Below the pieces are notes generated by a model. That model did no database searches. It was not told where the DNA came from and worked only from the letters and a program-made list of their open reading frames with translations. A program made the translations under genes and the position numbers. A stretch of DNA of 64,000 nt from Nonomuraea turcica (GTDB lineage Bacteria; Actinomycetota; Actinomycetes; Streptosporangiales; Streptosporangiaceae): contig NZ_JAUZQF010000044.1 of NCBI RefSeq assembly GCF_030718205.1, forward strand, positions 1 to 64,000, read 5' to 3'. This document shows positions 24,514 to 32,627 of this stretch, in pieces. The first letter of the stretch is position 1. The number at the start of each line of letters is the position of its first letter.

Positions 24514-24813
24514 CTAGCGTCGCCACCTCCTCATCAGCGGCCAGTAGCGCAGCACGACACGCCCCACGATGTCGTGCACCGGCCCGAAGTCCCAGCTGTC
24601 GCGCCGCCCGCTGGCCCGCTGGTTGTCGCTCTCCAGCCACCACCCGTCCGCCCCGTGCCACTGAGCCCGTTTCACGATCAGCTGATCGGGATCGCCGGGA
24701 AGCCTGGCCACCACGAGATCCCCCGGGTGGACGGTGGCGTTCCTGCGGACAAGGAGCCAGTCACCCGGAACCAGCCCTGGGCGCATGGAATCCCCCTCGA
24801 CACGCACTCGCAT
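24514..24813 (-). CDS. sodX: Nickel superoxide dismutase maturation protease (S26 family)
   Basis: 99 residues from ATG 24813 (MRVRVEGDSMRPGLVPGD). A compact signal-peptidase-I fold with catalytic Ser in GDSMRPG and Lys in LIVKRAQW; GDLVVARLPGDP is the usual third box. Adjacent and divergent to sodN, it is the expected peptidase that removes the SodN propeptide to expose the nickel hook. The frame extends upstream, but that part overlaps the promoter region shared with sodN. Confidence 0.88.
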   Translation of the reverse strand: MRVRVEGDSMRPGLVPGDWLLVRRNATVHPGDLVVARLPGDPDQLIVKRAQWHGADGWWLESDNQRASGRRDSWDFGPVHDIVGRVVLRYWPLMRRWRR

Positions 24814-24902
24814 ACGCGCTGACCCCCCACTCCGCAGGCATTGCGACCCGAGTAAGGTCGGTTGTGGACCAAGCTGATTCAGCATCCAGGAAGGACTTTC
24901 TG

Positions 24903-25304
24903 ATGCTCGCACGACTGCTACGACCCAAGCATGTCGCTTCCGCACACTGCGACCTGCCCTGTGGGGTCTACGACCCTGCTCAGGCCCGTATCGAGGCCGA
25001 GTCGGTCAAGGCGATCATGGAAAAGTACGCGGCCAACGAGGACGCGGTCTTCCGTGCCCGCGCGCTGACCATCAAGGAGGAGCGCGCCGAGCTCGTCAAG
25101 CACCACCTGTGGGTGCTGTGGACCGACTACTTCAAGCCTCCGCACCTCGAGCAGTACCCCCAGCTTCACCAGCTTTTCTGGGACGCCACGAAGCTCGCGG
25201 GCGCCGCCGGCGCCAAGGGCACGGTCGACGTCTCCAAGGCCGAGGACCTGCTGGGCAAGATCGACGAAATCTCCAAGATCTTCTGGGAGACCAAGGCCGC
25301 CTAA
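24903..25304 (+). CDS. sodN: Nickel-containing superoxide dismutase
   Basis: 133 residues; ATG 24903 follows GGAAGGA. A 14-residue propeptide (MLARLLRPKHVASA) precedes HCDLPCGVY, the nickel hook in which the free N-terminal His and two Cys bind nickel after cleavage. The rest is the four-helix bundle. It converts superoxide to peroxide and oxygen and forms a hexamer in known cases. In streptomycetes the gene is under nickel control by Nur; no Nur site was identified here. Confidence 0.95.
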   Translation: MLARLLRPKHVASAHCDLPCGVYDPAQARIEAESVKAIMEKYAANEDAVFRARALTIKEERAELVKHHLWVLWTDYFKPPHLEQYPQLHQLFWDATKLAGAAGAKGTVDVSKAEDLLGKIDEISKIFWETKAA

Positions 25305-25314
25305 ATCGGCACAT

Positions 25315-25352
25315 AAGGCTCTGTGCGGTCACAGGCCGCGCAGAGCCTTTTC
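25315..25352 (+). terminator. sodN terminator
   Basis: A 14-bp stem (AAGGCTCTGTGCGG with its near-complement; one T-G pair) and a 7-base loop, ending in CCTTTTCC, ten bases after the sodN stop. Confidence 0.8.
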
Positions 25353-25432
25353 CGTCGATGGCGAGTCTGAATCGTCCAAGCACCTCTCAGGGGCGGTAAG
25401 TTGCAGTTGGCGTCGGATTCGCGAGGAGGAAC

Positions 25433-25858
25433 GTGACCGAGGAAACCGAGACGCGCGCGGAAGGCGTGGCCGGCATCCGTGACGTGGTGAGCATCAGGCT
25501 CCCCGCCGCGAGCGCCTACCTGTCTGTGTTGCGTACGGCCACCGCCGGACTGGCGGCGCGGCTGGACTTCACGCTGGACGAGATCGAGGATTTGCGGATC
25601 GCGGTCGACGAGGCGTGCGCCATGCTGCTGAGCGAGGCGGTGCCCGGCACCGACCTGACCGCCGAATTCGAGCTGACCGGGCACGAGATGCACGTCAGCG
25701 TCGAGGTGGCGACGGTCGGGAGCTCCGCGCCCAAGCGCGACGACTTCGCCTGGATGGTCCTGACCGCCCTGGCCGACGATGTCGACGCGGTGACCGACTC
25801 CCCCGATCGCATGGCGATCGTCCTGCGTAAGCGCCGAGGCGCGGCGAGGTCGGCGTGA
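25433..25858 (+). CDS. RsbW-like anti-sigma factor kinase
   Basis: 141 residues from GTG 25433, preceded by GAGGAGGA. A GHKL/HATPase fold with LDEIEDLRIAVDEACAM containing the conserved Asn/Asp-type box of RsbW-like kinases. It probably binds the sigma factor encoded next and is released through an antagonist protein. The two genes overlap by GTGA, strongly suggesting a partner pair. No anti-anti-sigma gene is adjacent. Confidence 0.85.
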   Translation: MTEETETRAEGVAGIRDVVSIRLPAASAYLSVLRTATAGLAARLDFTLDEIEDLRIAVDEACAMLLSEAVPGTDLTAEFELTGHEMHVSVEVATVGSSAPKRDDFAWMVLTALADDVDAVTDSPDRMAIVLRKRRGAARSA

Positions 25859-26655
25859 CGGAAGGGACTGGAGCCATGGCCACCAGCGAACACGCCGTGC
25901 CCGACAGGGTGCGCGCCCGCCAGCTGTTCGCCGAGCTGGCCGAGCTGGGGCCCGAGGAGCCGCGCCGCCAACGCATCAGGGACGAGCTGGTCGAGCTTCA
26001 CCTTCCCCTGGTCGAATACCTCGCGCGCCGCTTCCGCAACAGGGGTGAGTGGCTCGACGACCTCACCCAGGTCGCCACGATCGGCCTGATCAAGTCCATC
26101 GACCGCTTCGACCTCAACCGCGGCGTGGAGTTCTCCACCTACGCGACGCCGACCATCGTCGGCGAGATCAAGCGGCACTTCCGCGACAAGGGCTGGGCGG
26201 TCCGCGTGCCGCGCCGCCTGCAGGAGCTCAAGCTCTCGCTGACCAAGGCCATCAGCGATCTGTCGCAGCGAGAGGGCCGCGCCCCGACGGTGGCCGAGCT
26301 GGCCTCCTACCTGAAGATGACCGAGGAGGAGGTGCTCGAGGGCCTGGAGTCGGCCAACGCCTACTCCACCGTCTCGCTCGACGCGCCGGACTCCGGCGAC
26401 GACGACGCCCCCGCGGTGTCCGACTCGCTCGGCATCGTGGATGAGTCGCTCGAGGGCGTCGAATACCGCGAGTCGCTCAAACCCCTGCTCGAGCGGCTGC
26501 CGCCGCGGGAGAAGCGCATCCTGCTACTGCGCTTCTTCGGCAACATGACACAGTCGCAGATCGCCACCGAGCTGGGCATCTCGCAGATGCACGTCTCGCG
26601 CCTGCTGGCCCGCACGCTGGCGCAGCTGCGCGAGGGACTGACGGCCGAAGACTAA
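25855..26655 (+). CDS. SigB/SigF-type RNA polymerase sigma factor
   Basis: 266 residues from GTG 25855 (overlap with the anti-sigma gene); ATG 25876 is an alternative. Region 2 is seen in LVEYLARRFRNRGEWLDDL and FSTYATPTIVGEIKRHFRD, region 3 in ELKLSLTKAISDLSQREGR, and region 4 in LPPREKRILLLRFFGNMTQ and IATELGISQMHVSRLL. This group controls stress and sporulation genes in actinomycetes. Its 3' end overlaps the convergent membrane-protein gene by four bases. Confidence 0.92.
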   Translation: MTEGTGAMATSEHAVPDRVRARQLFAELAELGPEEPRRQRIRDELVELHLPLVEYLARRFRNRGEWLDDLTQVATIGLIKSIDRFDLNRGVEFSTYATPTIVGEIKRHFRDKGWAVRVPRRLQELKLSLTKAISDLSQREGRAPTVAELASYLKMTEEEVLEGLESANAYSTVSLDAPDSGDDDAPAVSDSLGIVDESLEGVEYRESLKPLLERLPPREKRILLLRFFGNMTQSQIATELGISQMHVSRLLARTLAQLREGLTAED

Positions 26656-27044
26656 CCGTCGCCGTAACCGAGCGCGCGGGTGGTGGGGGGTAGCAGCAGC
26701 GTCACCAGCCCGGCCAGGGCGACCACGATCAGCGGGATCCCGAGCTGCGGCTGGTCCGACTGGATGAGCGTGACGGCGACGGGCGCGATGAAGATCTGGG
26801 CCAGCACGCCGGGCGCGCGTCCCCACCGCTCCATCTTGAACAGCCCGCCCCAGGCCACCCAGAGCAACCCGGCCCCGACCAGCGCGGCGAACGCCGCCAC
26901 GGCCAGGGCCGAGGTCATGTCGCCGGGCTTCCCGATCAGCGCCTCCACCGCGGCGAAGACGCCTAGCCCGAGAGCGACGAGGCCCTCCAGGGCGACGACG
27001 GCGGCGGCGGTGATGAGGGTCCACGGACGCTTCGACACACGCAA
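26652..27044 (-). CDS. Four-helix integral membrane protein
   Basis: 130 residues with four hydrophobic segments: LITAAAVVALEGLVALGLG, ALAVAAFAALVGAGLLWVA, LAQIFIAPVAVTLI and IPLIVVALAGLVTLLL. The short N-terminus MRVSKRPW is positively charged. No family function is known to me. It ends convergently with the sigma-factor gene. Confidence 0.75.
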   Translation of the reverse strand: MRVSKRPWTLITAAAVVALEGLVALGLGVFAAVEALIGKPGDMTSALAVAAFAALVGAGLLWVAWGGLFKMERWGRAPGVLAQIFIAPVAVTLIQSDQPQLGIPLIVVALAGLVTLLLPPTTRALGYGDG

Positions 27045-27153
27045 ACCTTATCCATCCCCTCCTCAGGTCCCCCGCGCGGCTTTCACGGAATGTCCTCCGT
27101 ACGGCTCGCTCCGCAGAACAAGCTGTTCCACGTGACAAGGAACAGGCCGAAAA

Positions 27154-27273
27154 GTGAAACGGATCATGGCCGCGGAAGCCGTGGGTGTCCTGGCGGATCC
27201 TCTGACCATCGCAGGGTCTGTCGCCGTTCTGGTGGATGACCTCTTGCAGACTTTCGATCAATCGACGAACTAA
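27154..27273 (+). CDS. Possible 39-residue protein
   Basis: GTG 27154 (MKRIMAAEAVGVLADPL) runs to a TAA at 27271-27273; AAGGAAC lies about 11 bases upstream. The product looks helical and mildly hydrophobic with an acidic end (VLVDDLLQTFDQ). It fills part of an otherwise empty 290-base gap before the lipid-kinase gene. An inverted repeat GAACA-AGC-TGTTC lies just upstream, near 27116. It may be a real small protein or chance. Confidence 0.22.
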   Translation: MKRIMAAEAVGVLADPLTIAGSVAVLVDDLLQTFDQSTN

Positions 27274-27335
27274 CCCATCGAGAATCGGACATTCGGTCGA
27301 TCAGATAAACCAGGATCGGTGGATACGCTGGCATC

Positions 27336-28301
27336 ATGCGCGCGATGTTGCTGGTGAATCCCAAGGCCACGACGACCAACGCCCGCACGCGGGACGTGCT
27401 GATCCGCGCGCTCGGCGCGGCCGTGGAGCTCACCGTCGAGGAGACCCGCTACCGGGGGCACGCGGCGGCGCTGGCCGCCACCGCCCGGGCCAAGGGATAC
27501 GACGTGGTGGCGGTGCTGGGCGGCGACGGGACGATCAATGAGACCGTCAACGGCCTGCTCAACCCCATCAACGGCGACGACGCCCCGCTCCCGGAGGATC
27601 CCAGCGCCACCCGGCCGGCGCTGATCGTCATCCCCGGCGGCAGCGCGAACGTGTTCGCCCGCGCGCTCGGCCTGCCCAACGACCCGGTGGAGTCCACGGG
27701 CGCGGTGCTGGAGGCGCTCAGGGAGGGCCGGCGCAGGACGGTGGGCCTGGGGCAGGCCCTCTGGGAGGGGCAGAGCAGATACTTCACGTTCTGCTCGGGG
27801 ATGGGGTACGACGCCGAGGTTGTACGGGCCGTAGAAGGCCTGAGAGGGACGGGCCGGAAAGCTACCCCGGCCCGGTATGTGAACACGGCTCTACGGCACT
27901 ACCTGGCCACGGACAAGCGGCATCCGGCGATGACGCTGACCGGTCCGGGGATCCCGACCGCCAAGGGCTTGTTCATGGCGATCGTTTCCAACACCTCACC
28001 GTGGACATATGTCGGTGCCAGGCCGGTCCGGCCGACCCCGTGGGCGAGTTTCGAGACGGGGCTCGACCTGCTGGGACTTCGCCGCCTGGGGTTGATGACG
28101 CTCACACCGGTGATCCGGCACATCCTCACGGAGAGTGACGCGCTTCCGTCCGGCCGGCACCTCGTTCAGCTGCATGACGAGGCCGAGTTCACGCTCACCG
28201 CGGAGCGCCCCGTGGCCTTTCAGCTGGACGGGGACTACCTGGGAGAACGCGAAATCGTGACATTTCGGTCTACACCGAACGCGTTACAAGTTCTGGTCTA
28301 G
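27336..28301 (+). CDS. Diacylglycerol/sphingosine-kinase-family lipid kinase
   Basis: 321 residues. DAGK catalytic domain: N-terminal MLLVNPKATTTNART, nucleotide-binding GGDGTINETVNGL, then IPGGSANVFARALGLP. The C-terminal beta-rich domain ends with FQLDGDYLGEREIV. Such enzymes phosphorylate diacylglycerol or related lipids at the membrane. It has its own gap on each side. Confidence 0.9.
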   Translation: MRAMLLVNPKATTTNARTRDVLIRALGAAVELTVEETRYRGHAAALAATARAKGYDVVAVLGGDGTINETVNGLLNPINGDDAPLPEDPSATRPALIVIPGGSANVFARALGLPNDPVESTGAVLEALREGRRRTVGLGQALWEGQSRYFTFCSGMGYDAEVVRAVEGLRGTGRKATPARYVNTALRHYLATDKRHPAMTLTGPGIPTAKGLFMAIVSNTSPWTYVGARPVRPTPWASFETGLDLLGLRRLGLMTLTPVIRHILTESDALPSGRHLVQLHDEAEFTLTAERPVAFQLDGDYLGEREIVTFRSTPNALQVLV

Positions 28302-28579
28302 ACGGTTACATTCGGTCATTGTGTGACGCATCCGACATCCATAACGGCCAAAACTTCGCCCCAACCCCCTTGCGTGCACTCTCCGTGGCTGAAAAGCTCA
28401 CTACTGACGTCGGAACGTAGGACCTTTAACAACCCCAGAGGTCCTACCGAGGCGTCAGCGGGCAACCCCCGGTCCCGAGCGGGATTTGGGGTACTTGTTC
28501 GCGCGAGTTAGTGAAACTCTTCACAAAGTAGTGGCCGCACGGAGCCCACCGAAGGCTCCATCTACTAAGGAGTGGACGC

Positions 28580-28834
28580 ATGGACTGGCGCCACCGAGCT
28601 GCCTGCCGTGACGTGGACCCCGAGCTGTTCTTCCCGATCGGGAACACCGGCCCTGCGCTCATGCAGATCGAAGAGGCCAAGCAGGTCTGCCGGTCATGCT
28701 CGGCCGTCGACGCGTGCCTGAAGTGGGCGCTGGAGTCCGGGCAGGACGCCGGCGTCTGGGGCGGTCTGAGCGAGGACGAGCGTCGCGCGCTCAAGCGCCG
28801 CAGCGCCCGGGCCCGCGCCCGCGCCTCCGCCTGA
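28580..28834 (+). CDS. whiB1: WhiB-family iron-sulfur regulator, WhiB1/WblE type
   Basis: 84 residues. Four Cys (9, 37, 40, 46; C-x2-C-x5-C spacing) bind a [4Fe-4S] cluster. The turn GVWGG and the basic DNA-binding tail ALKRRSARARARA are complete. The N-terminus MDWRHRAACRDVDPELFFP is that of WhiB1, the NO-responsive essential protein of mycobacteria that binds the primary sigma factor. Its position directly before a convergent pdtaS gene matches the mycobacterial order as I recall it. Confidence 0.93.
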   Translation: MDWRHRAACRDVDPELFFPIGNTGPALMQIEEAKQVCRSCSAVDACLKWALESGQDAGVWGGLSEDERRALKRRSARARARASA

Positions 28835-28840
28835 CTGGAT

Positions 28841-30319
28841 TCAGGGGCTCACGCCCGTCGGGAGCGGGATCGACAGCACGGCCTCCGTGCCGCCTTCGAG
28901 ACGCGGCTGGATGCAGATCCTGCCGGACAGCTCCCCTTCGACGAGCGTACGGACGATCTGCAGACCCAGGCTGGTGGAGCTGTCGAGGTCGAAGGCCTCG
29001 GGCAGGCCTCTCCCGTCGTCCCACACGGTGACGTTGAGCCGGTCGAGCGCCGGCTCCACCACCACCTCCAGCCGCTTGGGCCGCCCATGCTGCAATGCGT
29101 TCTGCAGCAGCTCGGTCAGCGCCATGGCGAGCGGCGTGGCGATCAACGACGGCAGCACGCCGAACCCGCCGACGCGTCGCGGCATGACCGCCACCTCCGG
29201 CGAGGACACCTCCCCGGCCATCGCGATCACCCGGTCGGCGATCTCGTCGAAGTTCACGAACTCCTCCGGCGCGTGCGACAGCGTCTCGTGCACGATGGCG
29301 ATCGACCCGACCCGGCGTACGGCCTCCTCCAGCGCCTCGCGGCCCTCCGGCACCTGCAGGCGCCGCGCCTGCAGGCGGAGCAGCGCGGCCACGGTCTGCA
29401 GGTTGTTCTTCACCCGGTGGTGGATCTCGCGGATGGTGGCGTCCTTGGTCATCAGCTCGCGCTCGCGGCGCCGCAGCTCGGTGACGTCCCTGATGAGCAC
29501 CAGCGCGCCGATGCGGCCCCCGCCGACGATCAGCGGGATGGCTCTGAGCTGCACGATCGTGCCGCCGGACTCGACCTCGGTCTCCTTGGCCGCGCGACCG
29601 CTGGCCACGATCATGAGGTCTTCGTTGATCGGCTCGTCGGAGTAGCACAAGGTAGCGGTGACCCGGCCCAGCTCGGCGCCGACCAGGTCGGCGTGCAGGC
29701 CGAGGCGGCGGTAGGCGGACAGGGCGTTCGGAGAGGCGTACGTGACGCGCCCGGCCCGGTCGAGCCTGAGCAGGCCGTCGCCGACGCGCGGCGAACGCAC
29801 CAGGATCGGCTCCTCGCCGGAGAACGGGAAGCGGCCCTCGGCCACCATCTGCGCCAGATCGGAAGCGCTCTGCAGGTAGGTCAGCTCCAGGCGGGAAGGC
29901 GTGCGCGCCGAGGACAGGTTCGTGGAGCGCTGGATCACCGCCAGGAAGCGGCCCTCACCGCCCTCGACCGCGCGCCGGACCGGGATGGTCTCCTCCCTGA
30001 CCGGGACGCCCGTGGACCAGTCGGGGTCGCCCTCACGGCAGATGCGGCGCTCGTTCCAGGCCGTGTCGATGAGGTGGCGCTCGCCCTTGGCCACCACGCT
30101 GCCGACGATGTCGTCGTGGTAGACGGTGGGCCCCGTCGTGGGGCGCATCTGCGCGATCGCGATCCAGCCGTTCTCCCCCAGCAGGGGCGCCCACAGGATG
30201 AGGTCGGCGAACGACAGGTCGGCCAGCAACTGCCAGTCGGAGACCAGCGAGTGCAGCCAATCGAGGTCCGCCGCGTCGAGAGTGGTGTGGCGGGCGACGA
30301 GGTCGCTGAGAGTCGGCAC
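28841..30319 (-). CDS. pdtaS: Sensor histidine kinase PdtaS
   Basis: 492 residues from GTG 30319 (MPTLSDLVARHT), chosen because it matches the start of the mycobacterial protein; the frame is open further up. An N-terminal GAF-like domain (LADLSFADLILWAP) and a PAS domain (LRLDRAGRVTYASPNALSAY) are followed by a HisKA_2 dimerisation box with His in EIHHRVKNNLQTVAALL and an HATPase domain (ELLQNALQHG, WDDGRGLP). It lacks membrane segments, so it is a cytoplasmic sensor. Its usual partner PdtaR, an RNA-binding antiterminator, is not in this window. Confidence 0.9.
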   Translation of the reverse strand: MPTLSDLVARHTTLDAADLDWLHSLVSDWQLLADLSFADLILWAPLLGENGWIAIAQMRPTTGPTVYHDDIVGSVVAKGERHLIDTAWNERRICREGDPDWSTGVPVREETIPVRRAVEGGEGRFLAVIQRSTNLSSARTPSRLELTYLQSASDLAQMVAEGRFPFSGEEPILVRSPRVGDGLLRLDRAGRVTYASPNALSAYRRLGLHADLVGAELGRVTATLCYSDEPINEDLMIVASGRAAKETEVESGGTIVQLRAIPLIVGGGRIGALVLIRDVTELRRRERELMTKDATIREIHHRVKNNLQTVAALLRLQARRLQVPEGREALEEAVRRVGSIAIVHETLSHAPEEFVNFDEIADRVIAMAGEVSSPEVAVMPRRVGGFGVLPSLIATPLAMALTELLQNALQHGRPKRLEVVVEPALDRLNVTVWDDGRGLPEAFDLDSSTSLGLQIVRTLVEGELSGRICIQPRLEGGTEAVLSIPLPTGVSP

Positions 30320-30848
30320 GATTGCATCATGCGTGCTCTCTCCCCCCAGAGCCAAACTGGCCCAGTGGAGCCCCGGGGAGTCAGGATGCCGATGAGCGGG
30401 CATTACTCCCTAGTAGGCCGCCGCACGCCCGCCTACTCGCGCAGTGAACACGGATACGGCATCGTTCACGCGACTGGCCATGTTGTGAAATCTCATATTG
30501 TGAGAACAGTCACACTGCCGAAGTCGCTCGGATCCCGGGACGGGGTTGTGCGGGGGAAGCCGGAGGTGATCTCCACGGGCAGGTGGTACGGCTTCGCACA
30601 TGCGGAGACCTGCGTCGGGCCGCTGGGCGCGGCGCTCATCACGGCCTCGGTTGCGGGCGTGCGCGCCGCTGAGGATATCCTTCACCATCGGCCTGAGCAG
30701 CCCGGATTCGCGCGTGCCAGGCACCGTCCGCGCCCGGTGCCGGTCGGCCGCTGTCGCCCGCGGTTGACCGTTCGGGCCAATGTGAGTTCCGATGATCTCG
30801 CGGTGATCAGACACGCCTCACCGCCGTGGCAGAAGTGAAGGTGAGCGC
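30320..30848. other. Long intergenic region between pdtaS and dasR
   Basis: Frames are open on both strands for over 100 codons, as happens by chance at this GC content, but neither product looks like a known protein and no good ribosome-binding site is present. The pdtaS promoter and the dasR promoter must lie here. Confidence 0.4.
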
Positions 30849-31568
30849 GTGACAGACGACAGCCCCCGCGTACCGAAGTACTACGACGTCAAACGCAGCC
30901 TGCTCGAGCTCACCAAGAGCCTGCCGCCGGGCACGGCGCTGCCGCCCGAGCGGACGCTGGCCGTGCGGTTCGAGACCTCGCGCACCACGGTCCGCCAGGC
31001 GCTCACCGAGCTCGTGGTGGAGGGGCGGCTGCTGCGCATCCAGGGCAAGGGCACGTTCGTGGCGCAGCCGAAGGTCGCGCAGGTGCTCCAGCTGACCTCC
31101 TACATCGGCGACCTGCGCACCGCCGGCCTGGAGCCGGACACCAAGATCCTCGAGATGGGATACATCACCGCGGACGAGGCCCTGGCGCGGCGCCTGGCCA
31201 TCAACCCGGGCGGGCGCGTGCTGCGCATCCACCGGCTCCGGTTGGCCAACGGTGAGCCCGTGTCCATCGACACCACCCACCTGTCGGCGCGGCGCTTCCC
31301 GCGGCTGCGGCGGGAGCTGGAGGTGCACTCGTCGCTGTACGAGACGCTGCACAACGCCTACAACGTGCGGCTCACGGACGCCGAGGAGATCATCGAGACC
31401 GTGCTGGCGACGCCGTACGACGCCAAGGCGCTCGGCGTGGACGTCGGCCTGCCCATGCTCCTCCTCACGCGCCACGCCTTCGACGCCGACGGCAACCCCG
31501 TTGAATGGGCTCAATCGTTGTATCGCGGTGACCGGTACAAGTTCGTCACGCGTCTTCGCCGTCCCTAA
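30849..31568 (+). CDS. dasR: GntR/HutC-family regulator, DasR orthologue
   Basis: 239 residues from GTG 30849 after GAAGGTGAG. The winged helix (PGTALPPERTLAVRFETSR, TTVRQALTELVVEGRL) and UTRA effector domain match Streptomyces DasR closely, including VPKYY near the start and VEWAQSLYRGDRYKF at the end. DasR represses N-acetylglucosamine and chitin uptake genes and responds to glucosamine-6-phosphate; conservation of that role is inference. The last seven codons form the first unit of a 24-bp tandem repeat. Confidence 0.9.
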   Translation: MTDDSPRVPKYYDVKRSLLELTKSLPPGTALPPERTLAVRFETSRTTVRQALTELVVEGRLLRIQGKGTFVAQPKVAQVLQLTSYIGDLRTAGLEPDTKILEMGYITADEALARRLAINPGGRVLRIHRLRLANGEPVSIDTTHLSARRFPRLRRELEVHSSLYETLHNAYNVRLTDAEEIIETVLATPYDAKALGVDVGLPMLLLTRHAFDADGNPVEWAQSLYRGDRYKFVTRLRRP

Positions 31569-31672
31569 GGCCTCTCGTCTTCGCCGTCCTCAAGACCCCT
31601 GTCTTCGCCGTCCTCAAGACCCCTGTCTTCGCCGTCCTCAAGACCCCTGTCTTCGCCGTCCCTAAAACCCTT
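31552..31672. repeat. 24-bp tandem repeat copying the dasR 3' end
   Basis: Five units of GTCTTCGCCGTCC-type sequence begin at 31552, 31577, 31601, 31625 and 31649. Units 2-4 are identical in their 24 bases. Unit 1 contains the codons for Arg-Leu-Arg-Arg-Pro and the TAA stop of dasR, and unit 5 restores CCCTAAAA. The array probably arose by slippage of the gene end. Confidence 0.85.
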
Positions 31673-31832
31673 TTTCCTTTACGGCGGTGCCGGCTTGACC
31701 GCCTCGCCGACGTTGGCGCGCGACATTCAAGCGCCGGTCGTGAACGCTCACGTGGTTCTCGCCGTTACGAGCGTCTAGTGGGCCGGCCAAGTGGTTTCAT
31801 CTGGGCCGCGGGGCTGTGCCTACGCTGGGGTT

Positions 31833-32546
31833 GTGAGCATCCTTGTGGTCGCGGGGACCGGCGCCGGGGTGGGCAAGACCGTCGTGGCGGCGGCCGTGGC
31901 CGCGCTGGCCAGGGGGCGTGGCGCTTCCGTGGCCGTGGTCAAGCCTGCTCAGACGGGCGTGGCGCCTGGTGAAGGCGGGGATCTGGATGCGGTCATCCGG
32001 CTGGCCGGGGTGACCACGACGTTTGAGTTGTGCCGGTTCGCCGAGTCGCTCTCCCCTGCCGCGGCGGCCCGGGTCGCCGGGGTGCCGCCCGTGTCGATGG
32101 TCGATGCCGTGCGGCTGGTGCGGGAGCTGCGTGAGAGCAACCGGCTGGTGCTCGTGGAGGGCACCGGAGGACTGCTGGAGCGGTATGACGAGGACGGCAC
32201 GACGATCGCCGACCTGGCACGGTCGTTGGGGGCGCAAGTGCTCGTGGTCGTCAGGGCCGGGGGCGGGAGCGTCAATCAGGCGGCGCTCACGCTGGAGGCC
32301 CTCGCGCATCGAGGGCTCGATCTCGCCGGGCTCGTCATCGGGCGGTGGCCGGACGAGCCCGGGGTCGTGGAGCGGAGCAACGTGGCGGATCTGGAGATGC
32401 TGGCCGCGCGGCCCTTGGCGGGCGCGTTGCCGGAGGGTGCGGGCGGCCTCGAGAGGGAGGCCTTCGCGGAGGTGGCACGCAGCGGGCTGGGCCCCATGCT
32501 GGGTGGCGTCTTCGACCCCGTGGCCTTCCGGCAGCGGGTGCTCTAG
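31833..32546 (+). CDS. bioD: Dethiobiotin synthetase
   Basis: 237 residues from GTG 31833 (MSILVVAGTGAGVGKT). It is an ATP-dependent carboxylase closing the ureido ring of dethiobiotin, the penultimate step of biotin synthesis. The P-loop GTGAGVGKT, VVKPAQTG and VEGTGGLLERYDEDG, together with the order of blocks, fit BioD. Other bio genes are not adjacent, which is unusual because bioD often sits with bioA, bioB and bioF. Confidence 0.88.
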   Translation: MSILVVAGTGAGVGKTVVAAAVAALARGRGASVAVVKPAQTGVAPGEGGDLDAVIRLAGVTTTFELCRFAESLSPAAAARVAGVPPVSMVDAVRLVRELRESNRLVLVEGTGGLLERYDEDGTTIADLARSLGAQVLVVVRAGGGSVNQAALTLEALAHRGLDLAGLVIGRWPDEPGVVERSNVADLEMLAARPLAGALPEGAGGLEREAFAEVARSGLGPMLGGVFDPVAFRQRVL

Positions 32547-32627
32547 CAAGAGGTAGAGCTAGCCCCACCATCCATCCGCACACCAGACCTATTTCGCGTC
32601 GTCCCCACTGCTCAATACCGTTGAGGC

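Noticed and set aside
30487..30838. Possible protein gene between pdtaS and dasR
   Set aside because: An open frame exists but has no good start signal and no recognisable fold, and a competing frame of similar length exists on the other strand.
31552..31672. Possible CRISPR or multiple-terminator array
   Set aside because: Units are back-to-back copies of a gene end without spacers and without strong hairpins.
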